DNA of 64,000 nt from Pilasporangium apinafurcum (GCA_001600495.1 BCKE01000075.1:6438-70437), one strand, 5' to 3'. Positions 1 through 11,624 are shown, numbered from the stretch's first letter. Translations and numbers: made by a program. The notes: generated by a model from the letters alone, not told the origin.

Positions 1-140
1 TCAGTAGGTGCTTCAGTTGGAGCCTCAGTAGGTGCTTCAGTTGGAGCCTCAGTTGGTGCTTCAGTTGGAGCCTCAGTTGGAGCTTCAGTTGGAGCCTCAG
101 TGGGTGCTTCAGTAGGTGCCTCAGTTGGAGCTTGGGTTGG
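1..140. repeat. 12-bp coding tandem repeat (APTE units)
   Basis: A 12-bp unit, about TCAGTTGGAGCC on the plus strand, is repeated about a dozen times with only synonymous changes (ggtgct, ggagcc, ggagct). It codes the APTE tetrapeptide on the minus strand. The array starts at or beyond the left edge, so the copy number is unknown. Copy-number change here would lengthen or shorten the protein without a frameshift. Confidence 0.8.
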
Positions 141-308
141 TGTCGCTGTTGGCGTCACCGTGGGAGTGTTAGTAGGGGCATCCGTTGGAACCACGGTCGA
201 AGGGGCTGGAGTCGCTCCACCGTCAGAGCAGCCCATGCGGACGGCATCAACCGACGTGAAGGTAGCAATGGCGGCGGCACACAGCGCAAGACGAGCGAGG
301 ACCTTCAT
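1..308 (-). CDS. Secreted Thr/Pro-rich APTE-repeat protein (5' part, runs off the left edge)
   Basis: Read on the minus strand from an ATG at 306-308, the frame stays open to the window edge, so only the N-terminal 102 residues are visible. The first 22 residues (MKVLARLALCAAAIATFTSV...) look like a cleavable signal peptide with a hydrophobic core and a small-residue cleavage site. After a short spacer with one Cys come Thr/Pro-rich blocks (PTDAPTNTPTVTPTATPT), then perfect APTE tetrapeptides coded by a 12-bp unit. Such Thr/Pro stalks are common in oomycete cell-wall and secreted proteins, where they are probably heavily O-glycosylated. The functional domain, if any, lies outside the window. 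Secretion is well supported; function is unknown. Confidence 0.75.
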   Translation of the reverse strand, partial: MKVLARLALCAAAIATFTSVDAVRMGCSDGGATPAPSTVVPTDAPTNTPTVTPTATPTQAPTEAPTEAPTEAPTEAPTEAPTEAPTEAPTEAPTEAPTEAPT

Positions 309-2145
309 TGTTGTATTTAAAGAGGACGAAATACTACGCAGGCGGTGAGGTAGTGTAGAGGAAAACGCAGAATGCGTCTGATTCAGAAATGATGCAGATC
401 ACTGGACTGACTGAATGAATGCACATCAGCCAAGAAAGAGAGCGCGAGAGAGTCGGATGGCTCAATGACGAAGACGGTGATGGAGGGGTGGTAACGTGCA
501 AGCACAGACGAATCCATCAGCTAGTGGGACATAGCTGTTCATACGAAAACAAAAATAAAAGCTCGCTTGCGGATTTGTAATGGAGTGACAACAGCCTTAT
601 CACCGGTAAGGCATGGTAGGATGGTAGTAGTGGGAGTAATAAACTCACTCCTGAATGTGGGATCGACCATCACATAAGTTAAACATGTATCTCCTGCAAT
701 TACCATGTTAGGATTTGAGTTCATATACCTGTGAGTTAGCTATCTATGTGCTATGTTTTACTGCAATTTAATTATTTTTGCTGTACGTTGAGTCTAAAGT
801 TACCGACTAAAAAGTACTGTTTATGAGCAGAAAAGGTGAATAGGGTCCTAGCCGTGAATGCACAGCAAGCCACAAAGACACTCTCAGAAACGTTGCAGTG
901 GATACTGCTATGGTCTGATCCCAATCGTTGAGAAGATTCGCTTAGGTATGAATTCCAATGCAAGAAACTCAGAGCTTGCTTCATAAACAGCCTGGTTTAT
1001 CGGTGTTGAATCTTGCAGAGATCGCATGAATCCAGCCTAAGCGACTATGGAAACACATGCCGAGTGACGCTTGATAACCTCTCTTTCTCTGTTCCAGCGA
1101 TAGCTTAGATGGCTAAAGTAGCTTTGTACCGTCGGGATTGTTGCCAACACAGGGACATTCATTTTGCCATCTGACATTGGTTCGCGGTACGATCACACAA
1201 CACAGCGACTGACTCAGATCATCAGTATAGACTCAGATTTCTGAGTCGTCGCTATGAGATTGTCAGATCAGACTGAAAAATCCGTTCAGTTTGAAAAAGA
1301 GGAGGAGCCTTAAGATCCAATCCACACGCAACAGTGCGGTAGATTCGTACCCTTTGAACAGATCCTGCAATCTGTTCTGATTCCTCTTGTTGTTTTGTAC
1401 ATGGGCAAGAAGTGAAGTGAAAGGTAACACGCACCACATTACTCCACCCGGTCTCAAAGCACCAAAGAGACTGGAAGTGAAATTATACATGCATATAACG
1501 ATGTAAAGCTTGTAAAGTACCACCAATTGCTCAGGGAAGGTTCAACTATACAGTGCCAAGCGCCAAAATCATTTGAAGTGCATATGTAGCCTGTCAAAAG
1601 AGTTTGTAGCAGTATGTATCTCCTTCCTCATCCTCTCCTGATCAGATTGATTTTCGCTGGGGTCGATCTTATCCGGAGACCATATATTTCCGTCTCAAAT
1701 CTATTTCCTACCATTCTGCAACCCATCAGCCCATTCTTGCAGATAAAGAGAAGAGCAAGGATCTGCAGGCTATGTCGTCGGTCGTGAAGGTTCCCAGAAT
1801 TAACTTTGCAGATATGGCTGCCAAATTCGTACTTAACATGCCATTGCTTGAAGTTCAGACGGTGTACAGTACTGGAAGAACCGTAAACTACCTCATCCTC
1901 CGCGCGAGCAGACGTCTCATATTTCTCAGGCGCGACATAAATAGTAACTCGAGCACTCCTTCTTCTCTCTGCTGTTGTCGAGGCAGTTACCAGCTGGATC
2001 CCAAACATAGCCACTTGGGTGCGAGCGCCATCGCAGTCAACTGCACGATCGATCGACGGACGCCTCCCGCACAGCCTGCCAGAGACGAATTGAAACTCTC
2101 CAGGTGACACGGGTGAACCGTCAAACCCAGCCAGCACCACCCGTC
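309..2145. other. Gene-poor interval upstream of the kelch gene
   Basis: No convincing gene is visible. Short open frames exist on both strands, including overlapping ones near 1630-2140 (minus) and 1772-2107 (plus), but they resemble no family I know and lack supporting splice structure. The left end should hold the promoter of the APTE-repeat gene and the right end the promoter and 5' UTR of the kelch gene. Confidence 0.5.
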
Positions 2146-3688
2146 ATGTTCGACGATCTTCTCAAGCTCTTCCGTAATAGTCCGCGATGGGCGAATTCCC
2201 CTATTGCTCGGCGGCTGGGGTTCAGCGCCGAACTATCCTATGAAGAGGACGAACAAGGTATGTGTTTACACGCCTGCGCCTTTTCTCCATTTGTGCTATC
2301 TTGTTCAACCCAGAGGCAGTAGGCTGACGACCTTTGGTGGAATGTGGTGCCGGTAATTCTGTAGATGAACTCTCCAATTGGACCAAGTTGACGACCTCTG
2401 GTACACTACCGCCTGTTCGGAGCGGCCATTCCTCACTAGTTGGTATGTTGTTGGACGGAAAGCACATGAATACGCTTTAATTGCGTTTATGGAGATTGAC
2501 GATCTTTTTGGCTGGCTACTTGTATTCATACAGTTGGTGATGTAATGTACATTTTCGGTGGATACAACGAGGGCAACTGTCACAACGATGTTTATGCGTT
2601 CGATTTGGTTCGTCATCACTGGACGCGCATTGATACTCCAAACGGGGTTATTCCAGGTAAGCAACTCATATTGTATTGCACATTTTGTGCGTATCGATAA
2701 AGTGTTAACGTTGGATTGGGAATTTTTTGCGCTTTTCATAGATGGCCGCGCGTCGCATGCATGGTGTGCATCCTCTGATCAGACCAAATTGTATCTCTTT
2801 GGTGGTTCTGGTCCACATTGGGGGCAAACCAACATGGGGAAGTTGCTGGAATTCAATATCAAGGACAAGAAATGGACAATTGTGGAGACGGAGGGCGCGC
2901 AACCTCCTCCTGGATATGGCCAAAGTCTATGTGCGATTGACGGTAAATTGTATCTCTTCGGTGGCACATCGGGACATGTGTACGTCAACGATCTTTACGT
3001 ATTTGACGAAGCCACCAAAACATGGAAAAAGGAGACCACGAGTGGCCGACCACCAAGTCCACGATACAAACACCAGGTGGCGACGATTGGCAACCACATG
3101 TACGTCATAGGTGGCGGACTGTACGATCCACCGAAGGGTCCGATTGACACATACTACTTGGATGTGAAGACACTCACGTGGTATGACCTGCCCTGCGGAG
3201 GCGATATCCCCAAGTCACGTATTGCGCATAGTGTCTGTCAAGTCAAGAGCGATCCGAATCGCCTCATCATGTTTGGTGGCCGGGACGATACAGGAGCTCG
3301 ACGGAATGAAATGAGCGAATTAAACCTGATGACCAAAGAATGGCGGATTTTCACAGACGAAGTCGGTTGCCAGCCTGACGCGCGAGATTTTCATTCTGCT
3401 GTGTTTCATCAAGATCAAATGTTCGTCTTTGGCGGATCCAATGGCGTTGAGCGCAACAATGATGTGTTCCGATACTCCTTAGTGCACCAGCCACCCACGC
3501 TCCTCATCCTAGCCATGCAAGCTATCCGGCAAAACCTCGCATCCATTCCGCAACAAGATCTGAACCTGCTGCCACAAGAACTGCAACTGGGAGTTAGGAA
3601 TATTAACCCACATGTGCAAGCTGCACACAACACAACCTGGTTCTTTCCAGTCGAACACAGTAGCTTCACATTAACACCTGTCGTATAA
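2146..3688 (+). CDS. Kelch-repeat protein
   Basis: Four exons read through in phase: 2146-2257, 2365-2442, 2534-2656 and 2742-3688, giving 419 aa. After an N-terminal segment of about 50 residues come at least five kelch units, each with an FGG-type strand motif (VMYIFGGY, LYLFGGSG, LYLFGGTS, LIMFGGRD, MFVFGGSN) followed by the conserved Trp of the repeat. Together they should fold as a beta-propeller, normally a protein-interaction platform. No BTB, F-box or other companion domain is present; the last 70 residues after the propeller are not recognised. The start at 2146 is the first ATG leading into the spliced frame. The gene is convergent with DMC1, with about 130 bp between stop codons. 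The partner or pathway cannot be read from the sequence. Confidence 0.85.
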
Positions 3689-3817
3689 CGGGAGGTCATC
3701 ACGACCACATATAGATTTCATATTTAAACGGATATAAAAGTAAATAAATTATTCTGGTTAGAGGTACTCGGATCGTGTCGCAAGTGATATCTATGGCTGG
3801 TTTTCTGCTCCCCAAAT

Positions 3818-5859
3818 TCACTCATCCGAATCAGCTATTCCGCCCCCACACAATTGAATTGTGCACTCCGCCTCAGGCATGCATGGACTGTCGATGACTT
3901 TGCTGCCCATACAAACGTGAGTTAGCTACCTCAAATAAGGGAATGTCTTCAGTAGGAAGAAGACAGAATTCGTAGTACCAAATACGGTTTTCTCCGCGGC
4001 CTTTTTTCATCTATATATTTTGCAGAATATGATAACGTCTTAGCGAGTGTCAGTGAAAGCTTGCATTCCTTCAAAGTAATACCAAAACACGAGTGTGGAC
4101 CGCATGGGATATGACGTGGCCGCCTGCACATTAAATGTAAGCAACTGAGAGTACCCAAGAAAAAATACGGACAACTTCACAGACCAACAGGCTTCATGAC
4201 AGGACCAAACATGGAATTAGCACCAGGATCAGCCATTACCTGATTCACAACCAGGACGGCGATATTGAATTCCTAAACAAGAGAGAGAGAGAGAGAGCTA
4301 TCAGAAGAATCCCAGTATGGAAAGGAAACAATGTATCAACTTACCTCGGCATGCTTTACTAGTCGAATCAAGTGCTGGTTAAGACGCTGTTGTCTTTCAC
4401 TTAATTCGCCTCTACAAACAAAGTATACAGTAAAGAAGACAATCCGATAGACGTATCAAGCATATATCTCACCTCCCTGAAAAATCCGTTCGAAAGAGCG
4501 CGGTGACAGAGTCGATGATGAGAAGTCTGAATGGACCTTGCTCAGGATCCTGGTTGCATCTACATTTAAGTCAACGGCTTCCCGACATCTTCCATTGTTT
4601 CGACATACCGCAAATAACACCCCAAGTTTGACAACTAGATCCATCTGAGTGTCGTGGCTGTGCGCTCTGGATGCATTGTGAGATATCACACTATCGATGT
4701 TGCTCGAATGATCTTTCATACCTTGCTACAATAATGTTGTCAAGCACATCTGATGGGTTCTACGGTTACACGGAATCATATTAGGCCATAAACTCTTTAA
4801 TCATTCGCGACTGGTGATAGTATACTTACCAAGTTGTATCTTTCCTTTGCGATCTCGGCGACTCGATTCTGCAAAAATGATCAATTTGCTGCTGGGATGC
4901 AAAGCATGGTTTGGATATGCACACTTACTGGTCGAAATGTGCCTTCAGTATCAACGAAAGCAACTTTCCCTACCAAATAATGTGAGAAAACTGATAAAAC
5001 CCACATCAAAAATGAAGCTCTCTTACCAGCGCCTCCTCCTTGAGACCTAGGTAGCTGGGTCGTAACACAGAGCTGAATGCATCGACGATATTAACCAAGT
5101 TATTCACTCTTTTGCCACACAACCTGCGTACCGTATGACACAGCTGTGTTTTCCCAGTCCGAAACTCTCCGTGAATCTAAGATGAGCGGGTATAAGGTTT
5201 GTTGTAAGTCATTAACATAGGCACAGCACAAGAGCTATCGTCATACCTCCGTGACGGACATTGTTTCCAATCCACCACCCAGAATCTGATCAAACTCTAG
5301 TCATTAGAAAGTTAGCAAATCTCATAAAATCGACTCATTGATATGTAGACTTACGTTTGGACCCAGTGGTTATGAACAGCTTGTTCTTGCTTTTCAAGTA
5401 GAGGCTGTTGGCAGAGATGAAGCCGCTTTTCTCAGGCATCAGCTGAAATTTTCGTGTTTGATTGTGTTAGCCAAGTCAACTCAAAAAGCCAATTTGCGTT
5501 CCTCATTACTTTTTTCCCTGCTTGAAGAACCTATAAAGTACAGTCGTTAGATTTACGGATTATGTTACTGGATCATGAATATGCCCAACTTCACGCACTT
5601 TGTCCATCTTTGCTTCACTGATCCCTTTCACCGCGAGTAATTGTTTCTGAGACACTTGAAATAGTTGCCCAATCGTTGCAAAACCGTCTTCCTTTAGCTT
5701 AGCGATATCGGTTGCATTGATACCGGCATCTTGAAGTAAATCGATCGGCTCGTACGAGCGGATATCGTCTTCGTCATCGCTGTTCTCAATGACCACAGGT
5801 TCCACATGCTGACTCGCCACCGCCAATGCTCGTTCTTTCCGCTCACTACGTGTAGACAT
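3818..5859 (-). CDS. DMC1: Meiotic recombinase DMC1 (RecA/Rad51 family)
   Basis: Strand-exchange ATPase that forms filaments on single-stranded DNA in meiotic recombination. I can follow 16 short exons on the minus strand. The N-terminal helix-hairpin-helix region is in exon 1 (IDLLQDAGINATDI...KGISEAKMDK). Then come a DMC1-type linker (EFDQILGGGLETMSVTE), Walker A GEFRTGKT, VAFVDTEGTFRP, Walker B LLIIDSVTALFR, the FSGRGELSERQQ segment, an ADPGA loop, GGHVISHA, the KKGRGENRI stretch and the family C-terminus SPCMPEAE...GGGIADSDE. The linker and C-terminus favour DMC1 over RAD51. Exon 1 (5859-5599) ends at a GTGCGT donor; the stop is at 3818-3820. Exons are as short as about 20-40 nt and introns about 50-110 bp. 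All key ATPase motifs are intact. A GA microsatellite sits in one intron. Confidence 0.9.
4281..4297. repeat. GA dinucleotide microsatellite
   Basis: A run of about eight GA units lies inside an intron of DMC1, next to the exon starting with EFNIAVLVV. It is a simple repeat that may vary in length between strains. Confidence 0.8.
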
Positions 5860-6196
5860 TGGCTTACGTATTTTGTCGCTCGCTCATGATAGATCGAAGC
5901 TATTTACCTTTTCGATATCGCCATGTGATCGTCTTGGCCTTGCCCACTTCAATTCCTATTTGGAACTGACACTGTATTTTTCTATGAGTAAAGAGAAATA
6001 TGCAGAGTGATGGTCTCTCAGAGTTGAAGTTGACGAGTGCGGACACATATACAAAAATCAAGATAAATGCACCAAACTGCCGGCAATCCAATACACGAAC
6101 AAAGGGTCTGTAAACCACAAAGCCAGTGTTTCTCTATTCCAAAATGACCACCACATAGCGCCAATTTCCCTGCTTAGTCTTTTTATTGCTGTTTCT
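5860..6196. other. Spacer between TIM44 3' end and DMC1 5' end
   Basis: Both flanking genes run on the minus strand. The interval should hold the TIM44 3' UTR and the DMC1 promoter and 5' UTR. A 70-codon open frame in it shows no recognisable protein and no good codon pattern, so I do not call it. Confidence 0.4.
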
Positions 6197-8146
6197 CTAA
6201 TAATAACGCCCTCCGCGCTGCATGTGCAGATCCACGATGCGCCACCTCAAGGCTTCTTGCTCCTCATCGTAATCGCGCTGAAACGCGAAGATGTAGTAGT
6301 AGGCTAAAACTTCGTCCTCCGCACCCTCCACGATTTCACCCTCACGATTGCGGATGCAGTTGATCTGTTGTGCTTGGAATCGAAGTAAAATGATTGGAGC
6401 TTGTTTGTCTTCCGCCTACAAAGGCAATGGATGGTAAGTATTGAAAACTACATAAAGCGATCAAAAAAATATACAAAACGTACCGTAGCTTCGATAACTT
6501 CAACATGATCGATACCCAAAACGTTCGGGTCCATCACCAAGCCTGCCGTTTACCATTATAATAAACCATGCTGAATATCATTGATGAAGGAATACAAAAG
6601 CGTTTCCAATACCCACCTTCAGTCTTTCGCTCACGAATGGCGATATTAATGCGTGAATATGCTGCTTCTCCAAACCACTTCTTTAGATCACGACTGTTTC
6701 CACGCAAGAAAGCTTCCAACACGCCTGGTAGTACAATTTCCTCAATGTTCTAGAGAATAATACGCAAATTAATATGCAATTTGATCACATCTTTCCCAGA
6801 AATAAAAAACAGTAAATAGTTTCTGTACCTCCTTCCATTCTTCCAGAATGAAGTCAGGTTCAGCGCGGCGAATTTCTCTGCAAAAAAATCGTATGAGTAA
6901 AATACATATATAGCTCTGGAAAAGGAAGCATTCAAGGGAACTTACTTGATCGCGATTGCCATGGGTGTTTCACCGAAAAGACCGTCGTAAATAGATGATA
7001 TTCTGTACACCCATCTGTAAACATAGACAAAAGATTCATGTCAGAAATTCATGGAGTTTCGAAAGAAAGAGCAGTAGCAGCGCCATCTTACGGATTCTGA
7101 CTTGTTTCCCAGAATTCGAGGACATCTTCACGAGCGTCACCAATCTTATCTCGAGCAAACTTCGCCTTTTCGCCCACCTTCTTGCCTGCCTCTGTTCGCG
7201 CCGCTTTTTTAGCAGCATCGAGAATACCTTGAATAATCGGTGCCTCACGGAATCGGGCACTCACCTTCTGCCATGCGCTTTCCTCTTCCTTTACGGCTAC
7301 CAGCGCACTTGGACCAGTGTACTCCGTTTCTTCGTCGGCAGAAGGTTGTGGAGCCGGACTTGTCTTTGGAGTTTTCACAGATGACAATGCTTCATCGACA
7401 CTACGTTTCTCCTTTCCGCCAAACAACTCACGCGCAGCGTCTTTCCATTCATCGCTCCATTTGGTGGTCACTTTAGAGTTGATAATCTTGCTGCGCTGCT
7501 CTGAAATTTTAGCAAAAAAACGCTTCACAAAAGATCGGGCTTCTTCTGTTGCGCTGCTTTCTTCTTCAAATTTCTACATAGTAAGAGAATCATCATTAGA
7601 GTACATCCCGAATCACTTAAATGCATGCGGCAACATAGACGTCCTTACCGCATCCGACTTATCGCCAGTAGTTTCACCTTCTGATCCTTCGCTGGTAGCT
7701 TTTTGCTCATCGCTTTTCTCGCCTTCCTTAGTCTCTTTCTTGCCATCCTCGCTAGTAGCGGCTTGTGATGCACTTTGAACATTCTCCTGATATGTTTCTT
7801 TTAGTTTCTGCGACGCACTGGTAGCCTGCTCTTGAAGGTTCTTCGCCGCTTCACCAGTTTTTGTCGAAACCTCCTGGATTTTTTCCTTAGCAGCCTTTTC
7901 CACGCTCTTCAATTGCTCTTTGGCCTTCTCCAGCTCCTCGAACGACTTCTTGAGCTCTTCGTTTTTCTCCATTTCGTTCTTAAACTGATTCTTCAGATCC
8001 GAGAAAAAGCCCATGGTGCGGCGCTGCATTACCATCTGGTTCTGGACATTGTTCCCATCTGCCAGTCGAAGCAGTCTGCAATTAGCCGTGGTGAGACGAC
8101 CATTGCGCAGGGCTTGGACAGCAATGCGATTTGACTGGCGAAGCAT
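6197..8146 (-). CDS. TIM44: Mitochondrial import inner membrane translocase subunit TIM44
   Basis: Matrix-side scaffold of the presequence translocase that tethers mtHsp70 to the TIM23 channel. Seven exons (8146-7649, 7573-7092, 7014-6946, 6877-6829, 6749-6617, 6542-6484, 6415-6197) join in phase to 502 aa. The N-terminus MLRQSNRIAVQALRNGR is rich in Arg and lacks acids, as expected for a mitochondrial targeting sequence. A charged coiled coil follows (residues about 60-160, Glu/Lys-rich), then a middle region, and a C-terminal TIM44 fold with EPDFILEEWKE, IVLPGVLEAFLRG, WFGEAAYS and a closing sheet ending in RWRIVDLHMQRGGRYY. I use the ATG at 8146; in-frame ATGs further upstream would mask the targeting sequence. 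The fifth exon uses a GTGGGT donor. It is transcribed divergently from HAS1. Confidence 0.9.
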
Positions 8147-8541
8147 TTTGTACACAGAGCTTCTGGTTGTGGAGAGCCACGCAAAAATGCACAACACGTC
8201 AATTGAGGTAAACCACACCAAATACTAGTTTCCTAGAATAAGATGTAGCCTGAAACCAACGTGAACAAAAAGCGGTAAAGAGTGAAATCTGCCCAATCCA
8301 CGCACTGTATATTTTTAACCAATCAAATGAGTGCATTAGGTTAACCACCAAGACCATTTACCCACACTGCTTCCCCACCAGCCAAAAGCGATATAAATAA
8401 ACACTATAAAACTTCCCAACAGTTTACAAACCAGCGGAATTTGATTTATACTGTTAACGTCCATAAACTTTATCAGCTGATTTATTTATTATGTGAAACG
8501 TCGCTGGTCAATAAATTCAACAGTTGTGAGTGGCGGTGAAA
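8147..8541. promoter_or_regulatory. Bidirectional promoter region between TIM44 and HAS1
   Basis: Two start codons face away from each other across 395 bp, so both genes must be driven from this spacer. It is AT-rich, with TATAAATAAACACTATAAAA-like sequence near 8391-8410, but I cannot assign a start site for either gene. Confidence 0.5.
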
Positions 8542-10266
8542 ATGGGCAAGAAGACCAAGAGCAGCAAGCAGAAGAAGGTCGACGAACCTGTCGCTACTGC
8601 CGTCCAAGACGAGCAAACGGCTGCCGCTACTGCTGCTTCTAACGGCAGCGATAAGCCGCAGACGCCTGTGGAAGAGAATGTGAACGTTGTGGATGAAGAA
8701 ACAGAGCAAGCGTTGGCGGACGCTCAGAATCACACAGACAGCGCTGTGGACGAACGCTACTTTTCTAATGAAGACTTTGCGTCACTACCGCTTTCTGAAC
8801 CGACGCGGAAGGCTCTGGATGACATGGGTTTCAAGAAAATGACCAAAATTCAGGCCAAATCCATTCGTCCACTGCTCGCTGGTCAGGATCTTCTTGGTGC
8901 TGCCAAGACTGGGTCGGGTAAGACGCTTTCTTTTCTCATTCCAGCAGTCGAATTGCTACACAAAGTGCGTTTCACGCCACGGAAGGGAACGGGCTGCATT
9001 GTCATATCCCCAACGCGTGAGTTGGCCCTGCAAATCTATGGTGTTGTGCGGGAAATTTGCAAGTACCACTCACAGACCCATGGTATCGTCATGGGTGGTG
9101 CCAATCGCCGAGCTGAAGCAGAACGATTGGTGAAGGGTGTCAACATTCTGATCTCCACACCTGGTCGATTGCTGGATCATTTGCAGAATACTAAGGCGTT
9201 TGTCTACCACAATTTGCAGATTTTGGTTATTGATGAAGCTGATCGAATTCTTTCAATTGGGTTTGAAGAAGAAATGCGTCAAATCATCAAATGCATCCCC
9301 AAAGAACGTCAAACGATGCTGTTCAGTGCTACTCAGACAAAAAAGGTCGAAGATTTGGCTCGTTTATCGATCAAGGAGAAACCAGTGTACGTGGGTGTGG
9401 AAGAAGAAGACACGAAGGCCACTGTCGCAACGTTGGAGCAAGGCTACGTCGTTACGCCTAGCGAAAAACGATTTTTGCTGCTCTTTACGTTTTTGAAAAA
9501 GAACCTGAAGAAGAAGGTCATGGTGTTCTTTTCATCCTGTAATGCAGTCAAATTCTACAGTGAATTGCTCAACTACATCGACATCCCCGTGCTCGACATT
9601 CACGGTAAACAAAAACAGAACAAGCGTACAACCACATTCTTCCAGTTCTGCAACGCCAAATCAGGTATTCTGCTCTGTACGGATGTGGCTGCGCGTGGTC
9701 TCGATATCCCCGCTGTCGATTGGATCATTCAATTTGATCCTCCAGATGATCCGCGGGAATATATCCATCGTGTTGGTCGTACTGCACGTGGCGCAAAGGG
9801 CAAAGGTAAAGCGTTACTGATGCTGCTGCCGGATGAATTAGGATTTCTGAAGTACCTGAAGGCTGCTAAAGTGGCTCTCAATGAGTATGAGTTCCCGCTC
9901 AACAAGATCGCCAACGTCGAGTCGCAGCTGATGAAGCTTGTGGAGAAGACGTACTACCTGCACAAGTCTGCCAAGGACGCTTATCGTGGATACTTGCTTG
10001 CGTACGCTTCGCATTCGCTAAAGGGGATTTTCGACGTCGCCAGTTTAGATTTGCAGGCTGTGGCCAAGTCGTTTGGGCTCCAGGTGCCACCGAAAGTGAC
10101 GCTACCAGTAAAGACAACAGGGAAGACGGCTAAGCGGAAAGGCACGTCGTTTGACGATGAAGGTGGCTCTAGAAAGAAGAAATTTCAGCGATCTGGTCAT
10201 GCATTCAGCGCAGATAACCCGTACGGCAAGCGCTCGGAGAATGACAAGCGACAGTTTGCGCATTAG
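8542..10266 (+). CDS. HAS1: DEAD-box ATP-dependent RNA helicase HAS1/DDX18
   Basis: Nucleolar RNA helicase needed for ribosome biogenesis, particularly 40S and 60S precursor processing. A single exon codes 574 aa from the ATG at 8542 ([12 protein letters not shown]). A Lys-rich and low-complexity N-terminus of about 75 residues leads into the Q motif region. Motif I AKTGSGKT lies near residue 121, DEAD near 231, SAT near 262 and HRVGRTAR near 409. After the second RecA domain comes the HAS1-type extension ([39 protein letters not shown]) and a basic tail rich in KRK and RKKK. The Asp after DEA reads [15 protein letters not shown], the HAS1/DDX18 form. All catalytic motifs are intact and there is no intron. 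Confidence 0.93.
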   Translation: MGKKTKSSKQKKVDEPVATAVQDEQTAAATAASNGSDKPQTPVEENVNVVDEETEQALADAQNHTDSAVDERYFSNEDFASLPLSEPTRKALDDMGFKKMTKIQAKSIRPLLAGQDLLGAAKTGSGKTLSFLIPAVELLHKVRFTPRKGTGCIVISPTRELALQIYGVVREICKYHSQTHGIVMGGANRRAEAERLVKGVNILISTPGRLLDHLQNTKAFVYHNLQILVIDEADRILSIGFEEEMRQIIKCIPKERQTMLFSATQTKKVEDLARLSIKEKPVYVGVEEEDTKATVATLEQGYVVTPSEKRFLLLFTFLKKNLKKKVMVFFSSCNAVKFYSELLNYIDIPVLDIHGKQKQNKRTTTFFQFCNAKSGILLCTDVAARGLDIPAVDWIIQFDPPDDPREYIHRVGRTARGAKGKGKALLMLLPDELGFLKYLKAAKVALNEYEFPLNKIANVESQLMKLVEKTYYLHKSAKDAYRGYLLAYASHSLKGIFDVASLDLQAVAKSFGLQVPPKVTLPVKTTGKTAKRKGTSFDDEGGSRKKKFQRSGHAFSADNPYGKRSENDKRQFAH

Positions 10267-10580
10267 AGAAAAGTCAACACATATATACCATTTTGCTTTT
10301 TTTGTTTTCTTTCAAAGCGATTTTTCTATGAACCATCTTTAATCTTTTCCACTCATCTCAGCAAAATACGATGATGATCAATGTAGTTCGAGCTACGGAT
10401 TGACAAGAAGAATCAATAAGTGTTAGGCTGTCTGGGATAGTAATGCATCATTCCATTATAGAAAGTTACAGTCACCTACTATCTGCCTATACAATACCCA
10501 GTTACTTCTGCTCCTTTTTGTTTTGAGCGCTTCTTAGACGCATGCAAAATACCTGTCATCCACAACAACTCGCACTTGGA
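10267..10580. other. Convergent 3' spacer
   Basis: Lies between the stop codons of HAS1 (plus) and the left Gly-rich gene (minus). It should hold two 3' UTRs. It shares no visible similarity with the sequence after the stop of the right Gly-rich copy. Confidence 0.4.
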
Positions 10581-11624
10581 CTAGAGACGACGACGTTGAC
10601 GTTGATTGCCTCCAAAGCCACCACCAAACCCAGTATTCCCATTCATTTGCCCACCAAAGCCACGCTGTCCAAGGCCGTTAGTTCCACCAGCTCCATTGAA
10701 ACCGCCAAATCCACCTCCTCTTCCAAAGCTGCCTAATCCACCTGTTCCACCAACTCCGCCTGGCATTCCATTGAATTGAGTACCAGACGGATTAAAATTA
10801 GTGCCTGGTCCATTAAATCCACCAGCACTGGCGCCACCTAAGTTGTTTAGTGATGGATCAGTAGCTCCTCCACCTCCTCCTAGACCGCCATTTACACCAC
10901 CGAGTCCAGCCAAGTCACCACGAGTATTTCCTGTAAATCCAGCACCATTACTTGAGAGTAATCCAGTATCTGTGCCGCCAAGATCATTATCAGATCCCCC
11001 GAGTGGTTGTTCATCCGCTCCAGCCGTTGTTCCAAGTCCGCCCGTGGTTGGCTGAGACAAAGAAGAACCAAGATCGCCAGTAGGAGGTGCTTGAGGAGTT
11101 TCTCCTGCTCCTCCTGTTCCTGGTGATGGAATTTCCACTGGGGTTGGTACCGTTGATGCTGGTGTGACACGTCCACCAGGTATCGTGAGGGCCGGAGTGA
11201 CACGAGGTCGCGCACCACGACCGGTTGGTGCAGGTGTGGGAATTTCTGGTGCGATAGCTCCAGGACCTGGGTTTCCCACCGAGTTGGTCGATGACGCCAC
11301 TACATTGTTGTTGCTGACGACCGTGTCGGTATTGGACGCGATGACTTGCGCTGGTTGGTTGATGGGAACAGTGATATATTGCGGAACTTCTACTGGTACA
11401 GGCACAGGTACAGGAACTTTGATAACGCGAAACTTCTTCTTATGACTCTCTTCACCATCTTCCTCATCTTCTTCTGGTACTGCTTTCGTTATGGTGACTG
11501 CTGCAATGGCATCCTCTTCCAAACGTCTACGCAGGCATGTTTTTGATGTTGCTTTTCCTTCGGCTTGGTTGGCGGATCCCCATGCGAGAAGAAGCATACC
11601 GGTGAAAATGGATAGGAGCTGCAT
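10581..11624 (-). CDS. Secreted Gly/Pro-rich protein, left copy of an inverted pair
   Basis: A single-exon gene of 347 aa. Residues 1-22 (MQLLSIFTGMLLLAWGSANQ...) form a clear signal peptide. Then come a basic/acidic stretch (CLRRRLEEDA, PEEDEEDGEE, HKKKF), a Val-Pro repeat (VPVPVPVPVEVP), a Ser/Thr/Pro-rich middle, and from about residue 190 a Gly-rich region with GG, GGG and FGG runs ending in a basic RQRRRL tail. Low-complexity secreted Gly-rich proteins are typical of walls or matrices, so a structural extracellular role is possible, but I recognise no domain. The RRRLEED stretch after the signal peptide only loosely recalls RxLR-dEER effector leaders and does not match the motif. The amino acid sequence equals that of the right copy except for the last residue (Leu versus Arg). 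Confidence 0.85.
   Translation of the reverse strand: MQLLSIFTGMLLLAWGSANQAEGKATSKTCLRRRLEEDAIAAVTITKAVPEEDEEDGEESHKKKFRVIKVPVPVPVPVEVPQYITVPINQPAQVIASNTDTVVSNNNVVASSTNSVGNPGPGAIAPEIPTPAPTGRGARPRVTPALTIPGGRVTPASTVPTPVEIPSPGTGGAGETPQAPPTGDLGSSLSQPTTGGLGTTAGADEQPLGGSDNDLGGTDTGLLSSNGAGFTGNTRGDLAGLGGVNGGLGGGGGATDPSLNNLGGASAGGFNGPGTNFNPSGTQFNGMPGGVGGTGGLGSFGRGGGFGGFNGAGGTNGLGQRGFGGQMNGNTGFGGGFGGNQRQRRRL

Noticed and set aside
1628-2140. Minus-strand 170-codon open frame upstream of the kelch gene
   Set aside because: Overlaps an equally long plus-strand frame, matches no family, and shows no splice or start context; more likely chance in promoter sequence.
8530-8541. Upstream GTG start of the HAS1 frame
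   Set aside because: The frame is open four codons upstream with GTG, but cytosolic eukaryotic translation uses ATG; the ATG at 8542 starts the typical Lys-rich N-terminus.
10801-11546. Plus-strand Pro/Ser-rich and Thr/Gly-rich open frames across the left Gly-rich gene
   Set aside because: They are antisense shadows of the low-complexity gene; the same frames recur, mirrored, over the right copy.
11540-11624. RxLR-dEER effector motif in the Gly-rich proteins
   Set aside because: RRRLEEDA after the signal peptide does not fit R-x-L-R, and the acidic block alone is weak evidence.
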